DNA of 11,542 nt from JAGWAC01 sp038046265 (GTDB lineage Archaea > Nanobdellota > Nanobdellia > SCGC-AAA011-G17 > JACPIM01). Location of the stretch: contig JBBSWN010000019.1 in assembly GCA_038046265.1 (NCBI GenBank), positions 1-11,542 on the forward strand, read 5' to 3'. The notes under the pieces are model-generated. The model was given only the letters and a program-made list of their open reading frames with translations, did not search any database and was not told the origin of the DNA. Shown in pieces: positions 5,987 through 11,309 of this stretch; the stretch's first letter is position 1; the number at the start of each line of letters is the position of its first letter. Both the position numbers and the translations under genes were made by a program.

Positions 5987-6017
5987 CGACTCCTAAGAAA
6001 GAAAAGAGTTTTTGATA

Positions 6018-6575
6018 ATGAAGAAAGATTTTAAGGATTTTTTGAAAAAGGCCTGGTATTTTATCTGGTATGATGATTCTTTAATGTCTTGGTTTCTTAA
6101 TGTGATAATTGCTTTTATTTTAGTGAAATTTGTTGTTTATCCAGGAATAGGATTAATTTTAGGAACTAGCCATCCGTTAGTTGCTGTTGTTAGCTGTTCT
6201 ATGGAACATAATACTGATTTTGACAACTGGTGGAAGAGCAATGGAAAGTGGTATGAAGATGCTGGAATAATGAAAGAAAAGTTTAATGAGTTTACTTTCA
6301 AGAATGGAATTAACCAAGGAGACATAATGGTGCTGAAAAACAAAGATGAGATAGTTTTGGGCGACATAATTGTTTTTAACGGAGGGGGAAATCCAATAAT
6401 TCACAGAGTTGTCGAGAAGAGTGCAAATGGATTTAAAACAAAAGGCGACAATAATTCAGTTCCAGACGGAACAACTAACAGTGTAATAGGAGAGGCTGTT
6501 TTCAAGATTCCTTATTTAGGATGGATAAAGATAACATTTAACGGGTTAATTGGGCAGGGAATTATCAAATGCTAA
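6018..6575 (+). CDS. signal peptidase I, archaeal/ER type
   Basis: This membrane protease (S26 family) removes signal peptides from exported proteins. A hydrophobic anchor lies at about 22-48. The catalytic serine is Ser61 in VVSCSMEHN, followed by an insertion rich in Trp/Lys/Glu, the NQGDIMVLKNKDEIVLGDIIVF core, His129 in IIHRV, and Asp144 in KTKGDNN. His in place of the bacterial Lys places it with archaeal and ER enzymes (Ser-His-Asp). At 185 residues it is a normal archaeal size. I chose the ATG at 6018 over an in-frame TTG at 6012 because ATG is used by the clear genes around it. I see no TATA box at the usual distance, so it may be co-transcribed with rpoL through the repeats. A likely client is the secreted protein at 11310. 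Confidence 0.92.
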   Translation: MKKDFKDFLKKAWYFIWYDDSLMSWFLNVIIAFILVKFVVYPGIGLILGTSHPLVAVVSCSMEHNTDFDNWWKSNGKWYEDAGIMKEKFNEFTFKNGINQGDIMVLKNKDEIVLGDIIVFNGGGNPIIHRVVEKSANGFKTKGDNNSVPDGTTNSVIGEAVFKIPYLGWIKITFNGLIGQGIIKC

Positions 6576-6577
6576 AA

Positions 6578-6651
6578 TAAGCTTTTTAGGAAAAAGCTTA
6601 AGCAAAAAGATTAGAAAGCCTTTAGGAAAAAAGAAAAAGCTTAAGCAAAAA
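6578..6651 (+). repeat. hairpin and direct repeats after the signal peptidase gene
   Basis: TAAGCTTTTT (6578-6587) and AAAAAGCTTA (6591-6600) form a perfect 10-bp stem with an AGG loop, starting 3 nt after the stop at 6573-6575. The 18-mer AAAAAGCTTAAGCAAAAA occurs twice, at 6591-6608 and 6634-6651 (43-nt period), and a degraded stem beginning AAGCCTTTAGG precedes the second copy. The geometry (10-3-10) equals that of the repeats after rpoL and TFS, though the sequence differs. Confidence 0.7.
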
Positions 6652-6680
6652 AGCAAAATAAAAGATATGTTAAAGAAAGG

Positions 6681-6692
6681 AAAATTATATAA
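6681..6692 (+). promoter_or_regulatory. TATA box of TFS gene
   Basis: AAAATTATATAA ends 28 nt before the ATG at 6720. The identical 12-mer stands at the identical distance before the PCNA ATG. The predicted transcript has a leader of only a few nucleotides. Confidence 0.65.
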
Positions 6693-6719
6693 TCAAATAA
6701 AACAGAAGGGAAATTCAAG

Positions 6720-7037
6720 ATGATGTTTTGCGAAAAATGCGGGAAACTGCTTGTTCCCAAAAAAGACGGGAAAAAAGTTGATATAAGCTGCAAGTGCGGG
6801 TTTATACCAAAAAAGAAACCTGATTTATTATTAAAAGAGCAGGTAAAGCTTGACAAAAAAGATGAAATTGAGATTATTGACAAGAGAGTTGAGATTTTAC
6901 CTAAGACAAATGAAGAATGCCCAAAATGCAAGCACAAGGAAGCTTATTATTGGCTAGTTCAAACAAGGGCTGCTGATGAGGCGGCTACTAGATTTTTTAA
7001 GTGCGTTAAATGCATGCATACATGGAGAGCTTACTAG
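6720..7037 (+). CDS. transcription factor S (TFS), TFIIS-like RNA cleavage factor
   Basis: TFS rescues backtracked RNA polymerase by stimulating transcript cleavage in its active site. The N-terminal zinc ribbon uses Cys4, Cys7, Cys24 and Cys26; the second pair is CKC, one residue tighter than the usual CXXC. The C-terminal TFIIS-type ribbon uses Cys67, Cys70, Cys95 and Cys98, and between the pairs lies LVQTRAADEAATRFFKC with the catalytic Asp86-Glu87 on the hairpin tip. An acidic/basic linker (31-63) joins the two. At 105 residues it has the standard length. Because the DE pair is intact it should be an active cleavage factor and not an inhibitory paralogue. Two adjacent ATGs (6720, 6723) are possible starts; the promoter spacing favours 6720. 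Confidence 0.94.
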   Translation: MMFCEKCGKLLVPKKDGKKVDISCKCGFIPKKKPDLLLKEQVKLDKKDEIEIIDKRVEILPKTNEECPKCKHKEAYYWLVQTRAADEAATRFFKCVKCMHTWRAY

Positions 7038-7114
7038 AAGCCTTTTAGAAAAAGCCTTCAGGGAAAAAACTAAGAAAGAGTTCACGGAAAAGAACCCCTT
7101 TAAGAAAGGAGATT
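7037..7114 (+). repeat. hairpin repeats between TFS and PCNA genes
   Basis: The first stem-loop (7037-7059) has arms GAAGCCTTTT and AAAAGCCTTC around AGA, again 10-3-10 with a single C-C mismatch; its first base is the last base of the TFS stop codon. A more degenerate second unit lies at 7092-7114. Between them GTTCACGGAAAAGAACCC at 7080-7097 matches 17 of 18 bases with the sequence joining the two post-rpoL repeats at 5928-5945. This ties both spacers to one repeat family. Confidence 0.65.
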
Positions 7115-7138
7115 TTTAAAATAATCTTTATTGAATAT

Positions 7139-7150
7139 AAAATTATATAA
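7139..7150 (+). promoter_or_regulatory. TATA box of PCNA gene
   Basis: AAAATTATATAA ends 28 nt before the ATG at 7178, exactly as in front of TFS. This supports the ATG at 7178 over the in-frame TTG at 7166, and predicts a leader of about 5 nt. Confidence 0.65.
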
Positions 7151-7177
7151 ACGAATCTCAGGTAGTTGAAAGGGGAA

Positions 7178-7936
7178 ATGAGACTAGCTTTAAATGACCC
7201 TAAGTTATTGAGTGACAGTATTTCTGTTATATCTGAGCTAGTTTCAGATGCGAAATTCAAGATTGATTCTGATAAACTAGAGTTAATTGCCATGGATCCT
7301 GCTAACGTGGCCATGGTGGCTTTTCAGTTATTGAGCAGTGCTTTTACAGAATACAAGGTTGAGAAGCCAATTGAGCTTGCATTAAACCTAGATTCTTTCA
7401 AGCAAATTTTAAGAAGAGCAAAGCCAAGCGATCATTTAATTATAGAGCTAGATGAAGAGAAAAATAAATTAAACATAAAAATAAAAGGAGAGAGCACGAG
7501 AACTTTTTCAATAGGCTTAGTTGATTTGGGAGAGAGGCAGCATAAAGTTCCTAAATTAAGTTTTCCTGTTGACATCAACACAAGCACTTATGTTTTTGAT
7601 GAAGCTATAGAGGACATGAGCATTTTTGCTGATTCTGTTGTTTTTACTGTAAACAAGGAAAGGCTAATTGTTGAGAGCGAGAGCAGAATTAATAATGCAA
7701 AAGTCGAGATTTTGAATGATGGGGAGACAAAGATAAATTGGGGTGAAAGTGAGACCACTGATAATGTGAAGTCAAAGTATTCTATTGAATATTTAAAGAA
7801 AATTAGTAAAGGAAGCAAGTTAGCTGACAATGTTCTTGTGCAGTTTTCAAATGACTATCCATTAAGAGTTGAGTTTAAGGTAAAGGATAAATTAGACTTA
7901 GTGTTTATTTTAGCTCCTAGAGTTAGCGAGGAATAA
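7178..7936 (+). CDS. pcn: DNA polymerase sliding clamp (PCNA)
   Basis: PCNA forms the ring that tethers DNA polymerases, FEN1, ligase and other partners to DNA. The N-terminal domain shows the archaeal pattern LALNDPKLLSDSISVISELV followed by KLELIAMDPANVAMV, where the Met-Asp-Pro turn is diagnostic. The interdomain connecting loop is around LGERQHKVPKLSFPV, and the C-terminus reads LVFILAPRVSEE, the usual tail that contacts PIP-box partners. From the ATG at 7178 the protein has 252 residues, the normal monomer length; the TTG at 7166 would add four residues (MKGE) with no counterpart in the family. It has its own TATA box. Its stop lies 1 nt from the stop of the HD-domain gene on the other strand, so any 3' extension of its mRNA is antisense to that gene. 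Confidence 0.95.
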   Translation: MRLALNDPKLLSDSISVISELVSDAKFKIDSDKLELIAMDPANVAMVAFQLLSSAFTEYKVEKPIELALNLDSFKQILRRAKPSDHLIIELDEEKNKLNIKIKGESTRTFSIGLVDLGERQHKVPKLSFPVDINTSTYVFDEAIEDMSIFADSVVFTVNKERLIVESESRINNAKVEILNDGETKINWGESETTDNVKSKYSIEYLKKISKGSKLADNVLVQFSNDYPLRVEFKVKDKLDLVFILAPRVSEE

Positions 7937-7937
7937 A

Positions 7938-9311
7938 TTAAGTTTTTACTGGTTCTTTGAATAATTTTCCTGGTGTTCTTTGCATGTAATTTTTAGATCT
8001 TTCCAAAAACAAATCTGCAACTTCTTTGTACCTTCTGGTTGTATTTGCTCTTTCATGTGCAGGAACTAATAAACTAATTGAGAATGCACGGGCAGCTTCT
8101 TCTTCTAATTTAGCATAATGCATTGGAACGAGATCTCTTAATGTTCCTTTATATGTTCCATTTTGATATAAATTAACTTCTCCTGGTTTTACTTTTTGAG
8201 GATCTGGAAGAACTGAGACTAAAACAGGAATTTTTAATTCTTTTTCCAGTTCGTCTTCAAGTTCTGTTAGTCTTAAAGGATTACTAAATGCTTCTAAAAA
8301 AGCTGAGGAAAAATTTCTTTCTATAGGAACAACAACTTCGTCTGCAAATTTATCTATTTCAAATTGCTTGAATTTGAAACTAACTACAGGAACATAAAAT
8401 TGTTTTAATTGGTATCCCATTAAAATATCTTGGGCTCTTTTTATTAACTCATCTTTGCTTTTTGAACTTGCAATTGCTGTTATTAATTCAACATCACCCA
8501 TACTCCATGTTTTTTCAGGAACTAAAATTCCACCCCTAATTCCAAACTCTGTGGATTTTTGCAAGTGTCTTTCAGCAGCCAGACTAGGGGCAGTTAGATA
8601 TAAACCAGAATACATTCTGAAATGTGTGTCTTGACCAGCTGTTAGCATTTGTACTTGATGTTCTAGTTTTCCAAATTCCATGTAAATATCAAAGCCAATA
8701 TCATCTCGAAAAAAAGTTATAGATGGAACGAGCCTTCTCCAATTTGGTGGAAGCTGATAGAAACCAGCCATTACTGCATCCATAATTGTGTAAGCTAATT
8801 TGTCTGCTCCCAAAGTTTTATCTGTAATTATTTTGCTTGCCGGGTGTCCTCCTTTTTTTGGGTCTGCTCCGGTTAGAAGCTTTTTCACACATTCAGGATC
8901 TGCATCATAAATTTCAAGAACGTCTCTAATTGTTCTTCCTTTACCGTCTCTTATATCAGAATCTAAAAGTTCAAGACCTCTTTCATGATGAGTTTTTCCA
9001 TTATCAAATTCTCTTAGAACATATTCAACTGCGTGTGAAAATGGGGGATGGCCCATATCATGAAGACCAGTTGCATGAATAATATCATTTTCTGGAGCTG
9101 GGAGCCTTCCTCTTTCTTTAAGAACCCGACATATTACTTTAGCAACTTTTCTTGCATACCCAGAGTGATTAAGTCTTGTATGAGAAGCGCCTGAGATTAG
9201 TTTTTCTATTTGGCCTAATTGCCTATGGTGCCTTTGCGGCTCCATAATCGGATGATTTAAAACTAAATCATCATCGACTTCAAATTCCCAAACTAAATCA
9301 TCATAGTTCAT
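7938..9311 (-). CDS. HD-domain phosphohydrolase, dNTPase/SAMHD1-like
   Basis: This 457-residue protein belongs to the HD superfamily, near the dGTPase and COG1078/SAMHD1 groups whose members convert dNTPs to nucleosides plus triphosphate. The metal site is visible: SHTRLNHSGYARKVAK with His49, LHDMGHPPFSHAVE with His84-Asp85, and LGADKLAYTIMDAVMAGF with Asp170, matching the DKLDYLLRDAxxTG segment of the family. The C-terminal half (about 200-457) is helical and less recognisable, which leaves the substrate open. It may control dNTP pools and it sits next to PCNA, but tail-to-tail, so they are not co-transcribed. It has its own TATA-like block and a leaderless start. It looks less lysine-rich than its neighbours, with more Arg, His, Gly and Pro, hinting at a different history. 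Confidence 0.85.
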   Translation of the reverse strand: MNYDDLVWEFEVDDDLVLNHPIMEPQRHHRQLGQIEKLISGASHTRLNHSGYARKVAKVICRVLKERGRLPAPENDIIHATGLHDMGHPPFSHAVEYVLREFDNGKTHHERGLELLDSDIRDGKGRTIRDVLEIYDADPECVKKLLTGADPKKGGHPASKIITDKTLGADKLAYTIMDAVMAGFYQLPPNWRRLVPSITFFRDDIGFDIYMEFGKLEHQVQMLTAGQDTHFRMYSGLYLTAPSLAAERHLQKSTEFGIRGGILVPEKTWSMGDVELITAIASSKSKDELIKRAQDILMGYQLKQFYVPVVSFKFKQFEIDKFADEVVVPIERNFSSAFLEAFSNPLRLTELEDELEKELKIPVLVSVLPDPQKVKPGEVNLYQNGTYKGTLRDLVPMHYAKLEEEAARAFSISLLVPAHERANTTRRYKEVADLFLERSKNYMQRTPGKLFKEPVKT

Positions 9312-9330
9312 CTGGACATTAGATTTTAGT

Positions 9331-9340
9331 TTTATTTTTA
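9331..9340 (-). promoter_or_regulatory. TATA-like element of the HD-domain gene
   Basis: On the minus strand this reads TAAAAATAAA, centred about 25 nt before the ATG at 9309-9311. The 81-nt spacer upstream of the gene holds nothing else I recognise, and no Shine-Dalgarno is present, so the mRNA is probably leaderless. Confidence 0.45.
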
Positions 9341-9392
9341 AGGATTTATATTAAATAAAATAGAAGTTGATATGCCACTTAAGTATGACTAA

Positions 9393-10673
9393 TTACTTTA
9401 CAAATCTTCCAAAAAACAAGCCAAGCAAAATCAAGACAATGCCGCCAAGAACAACTTTTAATTCTAGGTTTAAAATAAAGAATATAGAAGACAATAATCC
9501 AAGGAAAGCTGTTACTGAGAAATTCTTTATGTTTAAGGGGGCTTTAAATTTTCTCTTTAATTTTGGTTTTTGGTATCTTAACCTTAATAAAGATAAATTT
9601 ACAAAGAAAAAAGTCAAGTAAATTGTGAAATTTGTTATGCTGGCCACTGTTTCTATTTTTCCTATCAACACAAAAATTAGGGCTAATATGAGAATTGTTA
9701 AAATTGCCAGGTAAGGAGAACGTGATTTTTTAGAAACTTTAGTGAAGATATTTAAAAGTTTTATTTCTTCTCCAAGACCATATAAAACTCTTGAAACTGC
9801 CATTATGATTAATAATGTTGTTGTTGCTGTTGATATCAAGGCTATTATTGTTAACAATAAAGAAAAGTCTTCTCCCACTGCAGCTGAAATTACGTCTGCC
9901 AAAGGCGCTTTTGATTCTGACAAAGCCTGGTAACCAAGAACTGAAACTGCTGACAGTGAAACTAAAATATATAATATAGTAGCAATAAAAATTGAAGAAA
10001 TCAGAGCCAAAGGAATAATCTTTTTAGCATTTTTAGTTTCTTCTGATAATTTTACCAAGGACTCAAATCCTATATATGCAAAGAATATTAATGATGAAGC
10101 TGACAAAATTCCTGGAATACCGTTAGGAGCTTCAAAATAATTCACAGATCCAAAAAACCTTAATGAAACTGCAATAACAAAAATCAAGCCTATGACTTCT
10201 ATTGATGTCAATAAAATATTTAAATTTGCAGATTCTTTTATTCCTCTTAGGTTTATTATAGCCATTAAAATCAGCAATGATACTGCAACAGGGACTAAAT
10301 AAGAAGTATTGAACAAGGCATTAAAATATCCTGAGAAACCTAATGATACTGCTGCTCCTGAAATTGCTCCGCCCAATAAAGTAGAGTAACCAATTAAAAA
10401 AGCCAGTTTCTTGTTGAAAGTTTTTTCCACATATACATATTCTGATCCGTCTTTAGGGAAAATTGAGCTTAGTTCAGCATAACTAAAACCTGTGAACAAA
10501 GCCAAGAAAGCTGATATTACAAACGAAATCCAGACAGCATTTCCGGCAACTCCTGCTGCTGAACCTAAAAGAACGTAAATACCAGCGCCAACTATAATAC
10601 CAACACCACAAGCTATTGCCTGATATAAATTCAGGTCTCTTCTTAATGTTAATTTTTTATGATGGTGCTTCAT
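9393..10673 (-). CDS. APC-family amino acid permease
   Basis: This 426-residue polytopic membrane protein belongs to the amino acid-polyamine-organocation superfamily (LeuT fold) and should import an amino acid or polyamine with a cation. The first span carries the substrate-site signature ACGVGIIVGAGIYVLLGSAAG, with its unwound Gly-rich GAGI. Downstream, TGFSYAELSSIFPKDGSEYVY is the conserved span 2-3 loop region and FFAYIGFESLVKLSEETKNA is the span 6 region with the typical acidic tail. Hydrophobicity gives about 12 spans. The short His/Lys-rich N-terminus (MKHHHKK) is cytoplasmic. Its ATG lies 11 nt after the toxin stop with AAGAGGTT as ribosome binding site, so it is probably the third gene of the toxin-antitoxin transcript. 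Substrate cannot be told from sequence. Confidence 0.9.
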   Translation of the reverse strand: MKHHHKKLTLRRDLNLYQAIACGVGIIVGAGIYVLLGSAAGVAGNAVWISFVISAFLALFTGFSYAELSSIFPKDGSEYVYVEKTFNKKLAFLIGYSTLLGGAISGAAVSLGFSGYFNALFNTSYLVPVAVSLLILMAIINLRGIKESANLNILLTSIEVIGLIFVIAVSLRFFGSVNYFEAPNGIPGILSASSLIFFAYIGFESLVKLSEETKNAKKIIPLALISSIFIATILYILVSLSAVSVLGYQALSESKAPLADVISAAVGEDFSLLLTIIALISTATTTLLIIMAVSRVLYGLGEEIKLLNIFTKVSKKSRSPYLAILTILILALIFVLIGKIETVASITNFTIYLTFFFVNLSLLRLRYQKPKLKRKFKAPLNIKNFSVTAFLGLLSSIFFILNLELKVVLGGIVLILLGLFFGRFVK

Positions 10674-10678
10674 TATTT

Positions 10679-10686
10679 AACCTCTT
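10679..10686 (-). promoter_or_regulatory. Shine-Dalgarno of the permease gene
   Basis: The minus strand reads AAGAGGTT just before AAATA and the ATG. The same octamer precedes the toxin gene. It shows that internal genes of this operon use Shine-Dalgarno initiation. Confidence 0.55.
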
Positions 10687-10966
10687 ATTCTTTTGGTCGC
10701 CATTGATATACATTATCATGATGGTCAAAGTAATAAACTTCAACTACCTGGCTTTCATGATTTATTTTAAATATTAAAACAAAATGATTATCTATATGTA
10801 CTCTATTGAAATTTTGAAGCGGTTTTCTTAAAAATTTATATTCATGATTTGGATTTACTCTTATTTCATTTAATTTTTTGTTTATTATTTCTAATTGCTT
10901 TGAATTCTTTTTGATTAATTTTCTAAATATCTTATCTGCATCCTGTTTAATAAATAAGTCATACAT
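10685..10966 (-). CDS. RelE/ParE-superfamily toxin
   Basis: This 93-residue protein has the RelE fold typical of ribosome-dependent mRNA cleaving toxins. It opens with a strand and a basic helix (MYDLFIKQDADKIFRKLIKK), has a second helix ending in INKKLNEIRVNP, then KFLRKPLQNFNRVHIDNHFV with Arg55 at the conserved position, the LIFKINHESQVVEVYYF strands, and a C-terminal FDHHDNVYQ with His82, His83 and Tyr87 where this archaeal group places catalytic residues. The basic surface suits RNA binding. It follows the antitoxin gene by 19 nt in the same direction, the standard antitoxin-toxin order. It appears intact. Whether it cleaves mRNA or acts on another target is not shown. Confidence 0.88.
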   Translation of the reverse strand: MYDLFIKQDADKIFRKLIKKNSKQLEIINKKLNEIRVNPNHEYKFLRKPLQNFNRVHIDNHFVLIFKINHESQVVEVYYFDHHDNVYQWRPKE

Positions 10967-10968
10967 TT

Positions 10969-10976
10969 AACCTCTT
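10969..10976 (-). promoter_or_regulatory. Shine-Dalgarno of the toxin gene
   Basis: AAGAGGTT followed by AA and ATG on the minus strand, the same octamer as at the permease gene. Spacing to the ATG is short (2-4 nt from the GAGGT core), which may keep toxin translation lower than that of the antitoxin. Confidence 0.5.
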
Positions 10977-10985
10977 TTTAGAAAA

Positions 10986-11219
10986 TTAATTTATTTTATA
11001 CCTTTCGGCAAAATCTTTTACTAAAACCCCTTTTTGCTTTTCTATTTTTTTAATTTTTTCTATAAATTCTGGTTTTAATTCCGGTTCATTTTCGTATTCA
11101 ATGTATTCTTTTACTACAAATTCTACAGCTTCACTTTTATCTTTTAATCCAAATTTAGCTTTAACAATACTCAATACTCGATTGGTATTTTCATCGATTT
11201 CAATTAAGGCTTGTACCAT
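10986..11219 (-). CDS. antitoxin of the RelE-type module, DUF2683-like
   Basis: This 77-residue protein matches the archaeal DUF2683 pattern as I remember it: MVQALIEIDENTNRVLSIVK, a strand followed by a helix, then KFGLKDKSEAVEFVVKEYIE, which resembles a ribbon-helix-helix DNA-binding unit. The C-terminal part (PELKPEFIEKIKKIEKQKG, then VLVKDFAERYKI) would wrap the toxin. Its position directly upstream of a RelE-like gene supports the antitoxin role, and such antitoxins usually repress their own promoter. The TATA box at 11251-11260 plus an AGGT ribosome binding site lead into its ATG. Confidence 0.82.
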   Translation of the reverse strand: MVQALIEIDENTNRVLSIVKAKFGLKDKSEAVEFVVKEYIEYENEPELKPEFIEKIKKIEKQKGVLVKDFAERYKIN

Positions 11220-11250
11220 CTTATCTTACCTAAGTTTAAATAAGTCTAAG

Positions 11251-11260
11251 TTATTTATAA
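11251..11260 (-). promoter_or_regulatory. TATA box of the antitoxin-toxin-permease operon
   Basis: The minus strand reads TTATAAATAA, about 36 nt before the antitoxin ATG, giving a start near 11229 and a leader of about 10 nt. AGGTAA in the leader, about 8 nt before the ATG, is a plausible ribosome binding site. A second AT-rich block at 11232-11243 (TTATTTAAACTT on the minus strand) lies closer to the gene. It could be an operator or an alternative TATA box. Confidence 0.45.
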
Positions 11261-11272
11261 GCTTTTTGATTA

Positions 11273-11282
11273 TATTTATATA
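11273..11282 (+). promoter_or_regulatory. TATA box of the secreted protein gene
   Basis: TATTTATATA is centred about 32 nt before the ATG at 11310, close to the spacing seen at TFS and PCNA. It lies back to back with the operon promoter on the other strand, only about 15 nt apart, so the two transcription units may influence each other. Confidence 0.5.
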
Positions 11283-11309
11283 ATCCACGTTCTAAATTAA
11301 ATATTAGCT

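Noticed and set aside
5909..5990. A possible tRNA, because GGTTCTTATCGACTCC resembles a T-arm
   Set aside because: The spacing does not match GGTTCNANTCC, and no acceptor or anticodon stem can be placed around it.
6137..6404. Two minus-strand reading frames opposite the signal peptidase gene
   Set aside because: Both are frame shadows of the catalytic region of a recognisable protein and have no promoter or ribosome binding site.
5909..7114. The spacer hairpins as bacterial-style intrinsic terminators
   Set aside because: None is followed by a U-run, and the stems are A/T-rich with loops of three bases; the archaeal polymerase normally stops at plain U-tracts.
7166..7180. TTG at 7166 as the PCNA start
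   Set aside because: It would add residues absent from the family and lie upstream of the predicted transcription start; the ATG at 7178 fits the TATA spacing.
9367..9933. Plus-strand reading frames (9367-9621 and 9742-9933) opposite the permease
   Set aside because: They are antisense to membrane-span codons; the translations show Lys/Asn/Phe runs typical of shadows in AT-rich DNA.
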